This document shows, in pieces, positions 1-6,513 of a DNA stretch of 7,574 nt; the first letter of the stretch is position 1, and the number at the start of each line of letters is the position of its first letter. This DNA comes from Campylobacteraceae bacterium (GTDB taxonomy: Bacteria; Campylobacterota; Campylobacteria; Campylobacterales; Sulfurovaceae). Under the pieces are notes generated by a model that made no database searches, had not been told where the DNA came from, and was given only the letters and a program-made list of their open reading frames with translations. The stretch spans positions 1 through 7,574 of the forward strand of contig JALSQB010000199.1 of the NCBI GenBank assembly GCA_026985655.1, written 5' to 3'. The position numbers and the translations under genes are program-made.

Positions 1-987
1 CTTGGAAAACTCAAAGAAGAGGAGCTTATGGCAGAGTATTTAATGCTTATTGGCTTTTTGTATCACGAAGAGAGTAGTGTGCATAGTGAAGCTAGAAAAA
101 TTATTGAAACATTAAGTGATAATCTTGAAAATGCACAACTAATCCTCAAAGCCATTGTGGAAAAATCTTTTGCTTCAGCCTCTGATGAGGTTAAAGAAAA
201 TGTTGAAGCAACGGTTAAAAGTATGTCTGAAGCGTATGGAGCGATTGAGACCAATCAACTCTACCGAATGCTTACGGCTAAGTCTAAATTGGCTGTTAAT
301 TTAGGTGGCTTAATCTTGTCAAACTATAAAGCGACTGATTTTTCTGTGATTCAGTGGGCAAGAATGGCAAAAAATGAGAACAAAACCGTAAGAGTTTGGG
401 CGTATGATGCTTACTTAGACCACGAAGTGTTGGTAAAAGAGGCGATGCCTAACTCCTTGATGATATTTGATACTGTGTGGGAAGATACCCGTATTTTTGC
501 TTCAGGGTACTTTGAAAGCTTCACAATGAATACTGATGAGATAGTAGTAATTGCTGATTCCAATTACTCCGATGTGCAAGATTTTGCTAAAAAGATGATA
601 GAAAAAGGTGATTATGACAAAGAGGTTTTACTCACCAAACTTTCGCAACACCCTGCTGTTAGGGTTCAAAAGTTTGTGACAGATTTAATGTTAGGTGAGA
701 TGAGTGATGAGCAGTTGTTACTAATGGAGCGTTTCTTTAATACACTTCTACATAGTGTTAATCAAAACAGAGTCGCTAAAACAAGGGTAATGCATCTCTT
801 GAAAACACGTTTAGACAATGAAAAAATAGCCCAAATGGTAGGGCGTTTAGCGTCACATCATAGTGCTACTATGGTGTGGGCAGACAAAGAGGTTTATGTG
901 GAGATGATGGCATATATTGCCGAGCATTATCCAAAGATTGCATTGGCATTGAGTATTGAAGAAGTAGAAAAAAGAGAGGTTGTGTAA
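1..987 (+). CDS. HEAT-like alpha-solenoid protein, 3' part (5' end probably outside window)
   Basis: The reading frame is open from base 1 with no stop, so this is probably the C-terminal part of a longer protein. An in-frame ATG at 28 has an AGGAG only 3 bases upstream, so a 319-residue protein starting there is possible but less likely. The protein is almost wholly helical, with repeated helix pairs of HEAT/ARM character: residues 5-30 from the ATG (ending in HSEARKIIETL), about 105-135 (KTVRVWAYDAYL), 150-165 (EDTRIFASGYFESF) and about 205-225 (HPAVRVQKFVTDLML). No catalytic motif, signal peptide or membrane segment is visible. Such solenoids usually act as protein-binding scaffolds. Its stop overlaps the start of the SWIM gene by one base (TAATG), indicating translational coupling and a shared task. 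HEAT assignment is by eye; the exact family is unknown to me. Confidence 0.7.
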   Translation, partial: LGKLKEEELMAEYLMLIGFLYHEESSVHSEARKIIETLSDNLENAQLILKAIVEKSFASASDEVKENVEATVKSMSEAYGAIETNQLYRMLTAKSKLAVNLGGLILSNYKATDFSVIQWARMAKNENKTVRVWAYDAYLDHEVLVKEAMPNSLMIFDTVWEDTRIFASGYFESFTMNTDEIVVIADSNYSDVQDFAKKMIEKGDYDKEVLLTKLSQHPAVRVQKFVTDLMLGEMSDEQLLLMERFFNTLLHSVNQNRVAKTRVMHLLKTRLDNEKIAQMVGRLASHHSATMVWADKEVYVEMMAYIAEHYPKIALALSIEEVEKREVV

Positions 988-2627
988 TGGAGTTTAACTA
1001 TAAATTTAAAGGCAATTCAGGCATTAGTTCAAGCAATACCCAAACCGATATGAGCTTTGCACCTGATTTGAACCGTGAGCCTACTTTTTTTGTGGCAAAA
1101 CTACAAGATTCACTTAACTTCCGTGAAGCGATGTCTGCCCTACACGATGTGGTGGTTTCCGATATGAGCTTTAAGCCTAAAGACAAAAGCGATTATAAAG
1201 CGTGGTTAGAGAGTCAAGAGAAAGTTTGGTTAGCACAGTTGGTAGCTGATAAAGAGAAGCACCAAGAGCAGTATGAACGTGTTCAAAAAGAGTTAAATGC
1301 CATACGAAGCCAAGAAGATAAGCTTTTACAACCTTATTATAAGGCTCAACGAAAGTATTTTGACTACCTTTATAAGCACGATTCTGATGCGTGGTTTGTC
1401 CTTGACCCTGTTATTACTGTTCACCCAGATGAGGTCTTTTTTGAGTGTTTTTCACAAGATGAGTCAAGTTATGGAAAGCTCTCTTGCTCTTACGATACCT
1501 TTAAAGAGATAGAAGAACACGCCTATGGAACAACCAACATTGACTACTCTGAAAAACTTTATGATGAGTTTCAAAAAATCCGTGACTATAAAGAGACCAC
1601 CTTTGCCATTGACCCCAGTGGGTTTGAGGTTCAAACCGAATTAGCCGATGATTTTAAAGAGGAAAAAATAGATTTACCAGACTCTTGGGTAAGAGGTTTT
1701 TTACAGATTAGTTCAGCGATGACTTTGGAGAAAACCAGTTTTACTTTGCATCCGATGGATATGTATAACATTTTGTTGATGCTCAAAAGAAACAAAGAGC
1801 GAAAATCGCCACGCTCTTTGCGTTTTATCTTAGAGCCAAACAAACCTGTGCAAGTTCTTTTTGAGCCTTGGGGCAAAAAATTGACCTTTAGAAAAAGCAT
1901 CTATGAGGGAAAAAGCTCACACGAAATACGCATTTGGGGACGAAGACGACTTTTCATTTTAGAACGACTTCTCCCTGTGGCAAAAAGTTTTAAAGTGAGC
2001 CTTTTAGGTTCTGGAATGCCAAGTTTTTGGGAAGCAGATTTAGGAGCGATGAACTTTACTTTGGGGCTTAGTGGTTGGTCAGCCAATGATTGGTCAGCTT
2101 CAGCGAACTTTGACCTTATGAGTCCAAGAGCCGAAGTTGATAGTGTGACAAGCAAACAAGTATTTGATGCTTTAAGCACCAATCACGTAGAGAGTTCTCA
2201 AAGTCTAGCACAACGCTTAGGCTTAGAAAAGCCCATTATTGAGTCGGCTTTAGGGATTTACGCTCAACAAGGTAGGGTGCTTTATGATATGCATAAAAAA
2301 ACCTACCGAGTGAGGGAACTTTCAGGCGAACCACTCCCTATGGATAAGCTTCAATTTACCAACGAACGCGAAGCCAAAGCTTCTAACTTTGTCTTAGCCA
2401 ACTTAGTAACATTGGGCAAAGTCTATCAACAAGAAGAAAGTGTAGCGATAAAGGGTGCTGTTTTAGACAATGCTAAAACTTACAGTACCGAGTTGGTCAT
2501 TGACAAAGAGATGAAACTCAAAGAGGCAAGTTGTAACTGCTGGTACTATAAGCAAAACAAGCTACACAAAGGACCTTGTGAACATATTTTGGCTACGAGG
2601 GTGATGTGGAGTCGAAATGCTAAATAA
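987..2627 (+). CDS. SWIM zinc finger protein (MoxR/vWA-associated type)
   Basis: This 546-residue protein ends in a SWIM zinc finger: C516-x-C518, then 12 residues, then C531-x-H533, the CxCx(n)CxH signature used for DNA or protein binding. Before it, residues about 384-455 look like a winged helix-turn-helix (SKQVFDALSTN, SQSLAQRLGLEKPIIESAL, then a QQGRVLYD wing). The N-terminal half has a charged helical stretch (about 65-125) followed by a conserved-looking segment containing DPVITVHPDEVFFECFS (about 140-160). No signal peptide or membrane helix is seen, so it should be cytosolic. Family knowledge: large bacterial SWIM proteins, including E. coli YehQ, are encoded with MoxR-type AAA ATPases and vWA proteins. 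The ATG overlaps the previous stop by one base, with a purine-rich GAGAGG 7 bases upstream. The SWIM call is firm; the biological role is open. Base composition is clearly less AT-rich than in the genes that follow. Confidence 0.85.
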   Translation: MEFNYKFKGNSGISSSNTQTDMSFAPDLNREPTFFVAKLQDSLNFREAMSALHDVVVSDMSFKPKDKSDYKAWLESQEKVWLAQLVADKEKHQEQYERVQKELNAIRSQEDKLLQPYYKAQRKYFDYLYKHDSDAWFVLDPVITVHPDEVFFECFSQDESSYGKLSCSYDTFKEIEEHAYGTTNIDYSEKLYDEFQKIRDYKETTFAIDPSGFEVQTELADDFKEEKIDLPDSWVRGFLQISSAMTLEKTSFTLHPMDMYNILLMLKRNKERKSPRSLRFILEPNKPVQVLFEPWGKKLTFRKSIYEGKSSHEIRIWGRRRLFILERLLPVAKSFKVSLLGSGMPSFWEADLGAMNFTLGLSGWSANDWSASANFDLMSPRAEVDSVTSKQVFDALSTNHVESSQSLAQRLGLEKPIIESALGIYAQQGRVLYDMHKKTYRVRELSGEPLPMDKLQFTNEREAKASNFVLANLVTLGKVYQQEESVAIKGAVLDNAKTYSTELVIDKEMKLKEASCNCWYYKQNKLHKGPCEHILATRVMWSRNAK

Positions 2628-2656
2628 AGATAAAAAACGAATAACAAATATAAATT

Positions 2657-2662
2657 AAAGGA
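2657..2662 (+). promoter_or_regulatory. Ribosome binding site fixing a TTG start
   Basis: AAAGGA lies 5 bases before the TTG at 2668. An in-frame TAA at 2656-2658 rules out any further upstream start, and no in-frame ATG occurs near the beginning of the frame, so this site supports the TTG as the true start. Confidence 0.65.
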
Positions 2663-2667
2663 TTGTA

Positions 2668-3882
2668 TTGGAGCATTTATTACCAAAATATTATCAACCA
2701 TTAAAAACAAAAAAAGAACCTAAAAAAGACCTTTCAGAATGGGAAAAAGCAAAAAAACTTTATGAAGAAAAATCCTTTAAGAAAGCGATTATAGCTGTTT
2801 TTAATTATAATAATAAAAACACTTTAAAGGGTGTGGATTTAACTAAAGATATTAATATTACGAGGTTTCATGGAGATATTGCTCTTGATATATCTATTGA
2901 TAATAGTGAACTTACAGTATCAGCTAAAATGGTCTCTATTGATAAAGATACCAATGTCGTCGCACTTCTAAGAAGAGTAGCTGAAATCAATTTCGCACTT
3001 TTAGATTATGTAAGCATTACTTTTGAAAACAATCTTCTTAGTATGAATTATGTTGAAAAAATAGATAGATGTAAACCTCTAAAAGTAAATTGGATTCTTC
3101 AAGAATTTTTATTTGCAGGAGATGAACATCTTAATGAATTTATTGAAAAATATAATGCTAAAAGTTTGTCTTTGGTTAAAAAAGAGGAGCTAACAACGGC
3201 ACAACAAGAGAAGGTACTAAAAGCCATTAGAGGTTATTTGAGTGAATATGATAGCTATGTAGATTATTTTGAGAACAATGGTAGATCCTCTTATGTATGG
3301 GATATTGCTTTAATTACACTCTATAAAATATCAAATATGAATTATTTGAATGGCTATTTAAAATATGAGTTAATCAATAAAATATCAATATTAAATAATG
3401 AAAAAATAGAATTTAAAGATAAATTAATTGAAGCTAAAAAATATATAAAGTCTTTACAAGAGAAGAGTGATGAATTTTATTTAGAAAGAATGTTTTTTAG
3501 AGAAGATATAATCTCCTTACTTAAAATAAGTAGTGTGGATATACTCAAAGAGTACCTTGGTGGTTATTTTGACTCTTTAGCTAAGTATGAAAGTGAGCAA
3601 AATGATTTTGCTAAAGTTTACTATTTGCAAGTTATCTTTTTGCGAGTAATATATAATTATAATATCTCTGCTTATCAAAAGAAACAGATAGAAAAAGCAT
3701 TGCGTCGTATTGCTAAAGATAATATTAAAAAGGGAAGCGAAAATTTAATAATTCTCTATAATAAATTTATGCGAAAAGAGATAAAAGAGAGATACTCTTT
3801 TAAATTTACCACGGCAAAGCTTTTTTATCTATTGATTATAGGTATTGTTTCTGTAGAGGTAATTAATGCACTATTTAAATAA
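2668..3882 (+). CDS. Tail-anchored protein with possible YbjN/type III secretion chaperone-like domain
   Basis: A 404-residue protein not recognised by name. A basic N-terminus (residues 13-20) leads into TPR-like helices (about 24-47, EWEKAKKLYEEKSFKKAI). An alpha/beta domain follows at about 60-165: strands, a helix at 97-110 (VVALLRRVAEINFALL), two strands (115-131) and a closing helix ending FIEKYNAK. This order resembles the YbjN/CesT chaperone-like fold and matches the C-terminal domain of the next gene's protease. Residues 170-380 are charged and helical, with possible coiled coil. The chain ends in one hydrophobic helix (about 383-402, LFYLLIIGIVSVEVINALF) with a single lysine after it. 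With no signal peptide, this predicts a tail-anchored protein with its bulk in the cytoplasm. It is the first gene of the AT-rich cassette, 40 bases after the SWIM gene, and its stop abuts the next gene's ribosome binding site. Inference: a membrane receptor or docking partner for the protease. Confidence 0.7.
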   Translation: MEHLLPKYYQPLKTKKEPKKDLSEWEKAKKLYEEKSFKKAIIAVFNYNNKNTLKGVDLTKDINITRFHGDIALDISIDNSELTVSAKMVSIDKDTNVVALLRRVAEINFALLDYVSITFENNLLSMNYVEKIDRCKPLKVNWILQEFLFAGDEHLNEFIEKYNAKSLSLVKKEELTTAQQEKVLKAIRGYLSEYDSYVDYFENNGRSSYVWDIALITLYKISNMNYLNGYLKYELINKISILNNEKIEFKDKLIEAKKYIKSLQEKSDEFYLERMFFREDIISLLKISSVDILKEYLGGYFDSLAKYESEQNDFAKVYYLQVIFLRVIYNYNISAYQKKQIEKALRRIAKDNIKKGSENLIILYNKFMRKEIKERYSFKFTTAKLFYLLIIGIVSVEVINALFK

Positions 3883-3885
3883 GGA
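3881..3885 (+). promoter_or_regulatory. Ribosome binding site favouring the ATG at 3892
   Basis: AAGGA overlaps the stop codon of the preceding gene (TAA 3880-3882) and lies 6 bases before ATG 3892. The in-frame TTG at 3889 would be only 3 bases away, so the ATG is the better start. The stop/site overlap suggests reinitiation by ribosomes finishing the upstream gene. Confidence 0.65.
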
Positions 3886-3891
3886 TTATTG

Positions 3892-4974
3892 ATGAAATTA
3901 GAAAATAGTATTTTTAAAATTATTACAGATAGCGGTTCAGGAACAGGGTTCTTTTTAAAAGGTTATGATTATATTATTACCAATTATCATGTGGTTGCAG
4001 GATTTAGAGAAGTAATCATTGAAGACAATCAAAAAAATAGATATTTATCTAAAGTTGTGATGGTTAATAGCTTAGTCGATATAGCTTTTTTAGTTGTTAA
4101 AGATATGCCTATTGTTGAAAAAATAATTGAGCTAAATCCTAATCTTCACATAGAAACAACGCAAGAAGTTAATATTGCAGGATACCCCTTTGGTATGCCA
4201 TTTGTCATTACAAACGGTATTATATCTTCAACCAAACAGATAATGGATAATAGATATTATATTCAAACCGATGCTGCGATTAACAGTGGAAACTCTGGTG
4301 GACCGATGATAGATGAAGACAACAACCTTGTGGCTGTTGTCAATTCTAAATTTACAGAAGCAGACAATGTTGGTTTTGGTATTCCTTTTAGCGATATTCA
4401 AAGTGAGTTAGATAATTTCACCTTTAAAGATGAAGTCTATCGTGTTAAGTGTATCTCTTGCAATAATTACTTAGAAAAAAGAGTTAAATTTTGTGACAAA
4501 TGTGGCAAAGATATAAATGAAAAACTTTTCAACACAGTAGAAAAAGAAGAAGACTCTCAGCTTACAAAAGTGGTTGAAAAAGCCATTGCTAATTATGGAC
4601 TCAACCCTAAATTGTGTAGAGTAGGAAAAGAGTTTTGGGAGTTCTATCCTAAATCAAATGTCATAAGGTTTTTTACTACCAATGGTGAAGATAGTTTTTA
4701 TGCAAACTCACCTATTTGTAGTGTTCCTAAAGAAAATATTGAAGAGGCGTTAAAGATTATTAACGGCAATAAAGTTAAGCCATTTAATTTAGGTATTTAT
4801 GCCAAAAACAATACTATTTGTTTGTATTATAGAATTTTTCAATTTGATGTTACTAATGATGTGTCAAGAGATGAAGTTATGCATAATTTGGAGTTATTTA
4901 TTTCAAAATCTATTAAGCTAAGTGAATATTTTATTCAAAAATTTAATGCAGATGTTGCAATAGAATCCAAGTAA
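3892..4974 (+). CDS. Cytosolic trypsin/HtrA-like serine protease with zinc ribbon and YbjN-like C-terminal domain
   Basis: A 360-residue serine protease with an apparently intact catalytic triad: H33 in TNYHVV, D63 in VDIAFLVV and S135 in NSGNSGGP, plus the GSGTGFF segment at 15-21 typical of HtrA/trypsin folds. The protease domain spans about 5-175. A four-cysteine zinc ribbon follows (C187/C190 and C201/C204). Residues about 222-354 form an alpha/beta domain whose pattern (SPICSVPKENIEEALKIIN, NLGIYAKNNTICLYYRI, then a helix ending EYFIQKFNAD) resembles YbjN or type III secretion chaperone-like domains. There is no signal peptide, transmembrane helix or PDZ domain, unlike periplasmic DegP/DegS, so action in the cytoplasm is expected. 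The start is the ATG 6 bases after AAGGA. It lies between a tail-anchored protein with a similar domain and several membrane proteins. The substrate is unknown; processing of an operon partner or a regulated cytosolic attack are both possible. The protease and ribbon calls are strong; the C-terminal fold is moderate. Confidence 0.9.
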   Translation: MKLENSIFKIITDSGSGTGFFLKGYDYIITNYHVVAGFREVIIEDNQKNRYLSKVVMVNSLVDIAFLVVKDMPIVEKIIELNPNLHIETTQEVNIAGYPFGMPFVITNGIISSTKQIMDNRYYIQTDAAINSGNSGGPMIDEDNNLVAVVNSKFTEADNVGFGIPFSDIQSELDNFTFKDEVYRVKCISCNNYLEKRVKFCDKCGKDINEKLFNTVEKEEDSQLTKVVEKAIANYGLNPKLCRVGKEFWEFYPKSNVIRFFTTNGEDSFYANSPICSVPKENIEEALKIINGNKVKPFNLGIYAKNNTICLYYRIFQFDVTNDVSRDEVMHNLELFISKSIKLSEYFIQKFNADVAIESK

Positions 4975-4980
4975 GAAAAT

Positions 4981-5006
4981 AAGTAAATATGGAAGTAAAT
5001 ATGGAA
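4981..5006 (+). repeat. 12-base tandem duplication carrying the start codon
   Basis: The unit AAGTAAATATGG occurs at 4981-4992 and again at 4993-5004, and the periodicity continues for two more bases. Each copy holds an ATG in the same frame (4989 and 5001). The first copy places GGAA 6 bases ahead of the second ATG, so the duplication itself creates a possible ribosome binding site. It adds exactly four codons and leaves the frame intact. Confidence 0.85.
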
Positions 5007-5504
5007 TTAAATAATAAAGAAAAAAACGTCTCTTCACAGATAGAAGAGACATATAGTATTACACGAGATGAATATTTAGAGAGTATGAGACTCTATGCTT
5101 CACAGTTTAAGAAGTATCGAATCTTGTTTTTACTTTTGGTAGGAATTTTTGTTATTAGCCAACTCTATTCTGTTAAATTTACCATATATTCCTTGGTAAC
5201 TGTTCTGATAACAAGTATTACCTTTTTCCTTATCTTTAAAATATTGACTCACTTTCAACGAAAAAGAATAGAAGACAAATGTTTATCATCACGTAAACTA
5301 ACTTTTACAGAGAATGGAGTTGAAGCACAGACACAGAATGGACATAGTTTTTTTAAATACTCTGCATTTGAAAAATATCAAAGTAACAGGAATATGGGGC
5401 TACTCTATATGTCAAAACGCATGTTTTACATATTGCCTTTTCGTGTTTTTAATCAAGAAAAATTAGAAAAATTATTAAGAGAACAAAATATTACTAAGGA
5501 GTAG
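5001..5504 (+). CDS. Two-TM membrane protein with YcxB-like domain
   Basis: A 167-residue protein counted from the ATG at 5001. That ATG is preferred because GGAA precedes it at suitable distance; the in-frame ATG at 4989 (171 residues) has no visible ribosome binding site. The N-terminal part (ETYSITRDEYLESMRLYA) is cytoplasmic in style. Two hydrophobic helices follow at about 41-57 and 62-82. The rest (about 88-160) has the pattern of the YcxB-like family: a strand segment LTFTENGVEAQTQNG, an aromatic FKYSAFEKYQ, and a closing ILPFRVFNQEKLEKLL, close to the usual basic-residue and phenylalanine ending. YcxB-like proteins are small, mostly uncharacterised membrane proteins, so a molecular role cannot be given. 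It sits in the middle of the cassette with a 26-base gap before it and only 2 bases after it, which implies co-transcription with the protease and the membrane genes. Confidence 0.8.
   Translation: MELNNKEKNVSSQIEETYSITRDEYLESMRLYASQFKKYRILFLLLVGIFVISQLYSVKFTIYSLVTVLITSITFFLIFKILTHFQRKRIEDKCLSSRKLTFTENGVEAQTQNGHSFFKYSAFEKYQSNRNMGLLYMSKRMFYILPFRVFNQEKLEKLLREQNITKE
5496..5501 (+). promoter_or_regulatory. Ribosome binding site inside the previous gene's end
   Basis: AAGGAG lies 5 bases before ATG 5507 and within the last codons of the YcxB-like gene. It is the strongest such site in the cassette, so this downstream protein may be made in comparatively large amount. Confidence 0.7.
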
Positions 5505-5506
5505 TC

Positions 5507-6226
5507 ATGAGCTTAAATGATGAAATAGAAAGTTTCTCTAAACGTAGAGAATTTGCTTTAAATAAAAAAGATAATGAGTTTGATGACGATGAGTGGGAAG
5601 AAGATTGGGAAGATGATGAAGAAGATTATGCTTCTTTGGAATTTAAGGTGTATAAACTTGATGAATTAGACAAACTTAATAGGGAGATAAAAGAGCTTGA
5701 AGAGCTTATTTTCCCTTGGTGGAAAAATCTTAAAGTACTTGTTTCCAAATCTACCTCAGAAAAGATAGGGTTGATTACAGTAAAGAAAAAACATCTTCTG
5801 TCTGATGATAAATTTGATAGGATACAAATAGCAGATATAGAAAAAAGTCTAGCCGAATTAAAAATATTTGAAGAGATACTTGCAAGTGCTTACTTTCGTC
5901 ATTTTAAATTAAAGATTTATGGTCTTTTGTCTTATATTCCATTTGTCTATTGGTCAGCTTGGAGTACGATTTGGTATTTTTTGATAGGGTGGTCATTGTT
6001 TGATATGGGTTTACGTTATTTTAAATACACCAAAGAAAAAGAGTGGATAGTTAAGGCTGAAAACTTTATTCAAAGTCAAAGTGATAAAGATATTGTAGTA
6101 AAAAAAGAAACTTCTAAAATAGAGGATGTTTTGCTTTTCAATAAGATTGTTTCAAAACAAGAGAATGAACACTGGAGCATTAAAGTTTATGATGCTGTAG
6201 CTAATATATTTACAAGGAATAAATAG
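5507..6226 (+). CDS. Membrane-hairpin protein with acidic tryptophan patch, unknown function
   Basis: A 239-residue protein I do not recognise. Residues 26-40 contain 13 Asp/Glu among 15, broken only by W30 and W34. A charged helix follows (49-68, LDELDKLNREIKELEEL, likely coiled coil) and then a mixed region to about 130. Residues 137-172 hold two closely spaced hydrophobic segments (YGLLSYIPFVYW and STIWYFLIGWSLFDMGL), a short hairpin-like membrane insertion rich in Trp and Tyr. A polar tail of about 65 residues follows. With no signal peptide, both ends are probably cytoplasmic. The hairpin motif WSTIWYF closely matches WGTTWFF in the next gene's product, so the two may share a membrane module. 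The gene has a strong ribosome binding site, lies 2 bases after its upstream neighbour and overlaps the next start by one base. An acidic patch of this type could bind basic proteins or metals, but nothing in the sequence decides this. Confidence 0.7.
   Translation: MSLNDEIESFSKRREFALNKKDNEFDDDEWEEDWEDDEEDYASLEFKVYKLDELDKLNREIKELEELIFPWWKNLKVLVSKSTSEKIGLITVKKKHLLSDDKFDRIQIADIEKSLAELKIFEEILASAYFRHFKLKIYGLLSYIPFVYWSAWSTIWYFLIGWSLFDMGLRYFKYTKEKEWIVKAENFIQSQSDKDIVVKKETSKIEDVLLFNKIVSKQENEHWSIKVYDAVANIFTRNK
6214..6219 (+). promoter_or_regulatory. Ribosome binding site supporting a GTG start
   Basis: AAGGAA lies 6 bases before GTG 6226. The G of the stop TAG is shared with this GTG (TAGTG), a stop/start overlap that fits translational coupling. 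No in-frame ATG occurs until residue 34, which would cut off the coiled coil. Confidence 0.6.
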
Positions 6227-6513
6227 TGTCAAGAGATATAGAACAAACCATACAAGAAGCAGAAGATGCAATTGCTAATTTAGATGAAATAGTAGAGAAC
6301 CGTTTAACAGAGGCTGAACAAAAAATGAAAAAAGGGATTGTAAAAGGAGTTATTTGGATTTTTATTACGATTGCTATTTATTTTATTTGGGGGACAACTT
6401 GGTTTTTTTGGGTCTCCTTTTCGCTGAATGTTCTTACTGTTTTGGGCGTTATTTTTGGAAAAGTAATGATTGTTAAAGCTAGAAAAAAGATGCTTAAAGA
6501 TGATGAAAAATAA
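6226..6513 (+). CDS. Small coiled-coil plus two-TM membrane protein, unknown function
   Basis: A 95-residue protein starting at a GTG that overlaps the upstream stop. Residues 4-35 form an acidic amphipathic helix (IEQTIQEAEDAIANLDEIVE, with hydrophobic positions spaced for a coiled coil). Two membrane helices follow at about 38-54 and 58-78, joined by the tight turn IWGTTWFFW, and the chain ends with a basic stretch (KARKKMLK). By the positive-inside rule both ends face the cytoplasm. The general shape, a Trp-rich tight hairpin with charged flanks, recalls '2TM domain' proteins, but I cannot assign that family with confidence. Its hairpin resembles that of the preceding gene's product. The coiled coil could pair with the charged helix of that neighbour. 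The end of the gene overlaps the signal peptidase-like gene by 11 or 14 bases. Confidence 0.75.
   Translation: MSRDIEQTIQEAEDAIANLDEIVENRLTEAEQKMKKGIVKGVIWIFITIAIYFIWGTTWFFWVSFSLNVLTVLGVIFGKVMIVKARKKMLKDDEK

Noticed and set aside
1631..2182. Two open frames on the minus strand inside the SWIM gene (1631-1900 and 1901-2182)
   Set aside because: They lie wholly opposite a convincing coding sequence and have no recognisable motif or spacing to neighbours; they are shadows of the SWIM gene.
2649..2655. TATAAAT resembling a -10 promoter element before the tail-anchored protein gene
   Set aside because: Transcription from it would begin at about 2662, leaving out the AAAGGA site at 2657-2662. The AT-rich gap makes such a match expected by chance, and no supporting upstream element was seen.
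2628..2667. Possible transcription terminator between the SWIM gene and the AT-rich cassette
   Set aside because: No GC-rich stem can be drawn in these 40 bases, so read-through from the left module remains possible.
6470..6502. TTG at 6470 as the start of the signal peptidase-like gene
   Set aside because: It would overlap the previous gene by 44 bases, lacks a ribosome binding site and adds a charged stretch (KLEKRCLK) that is simply the shifted reading of the previous gene's end. The paired ATGs at 6500/6503 fit better.
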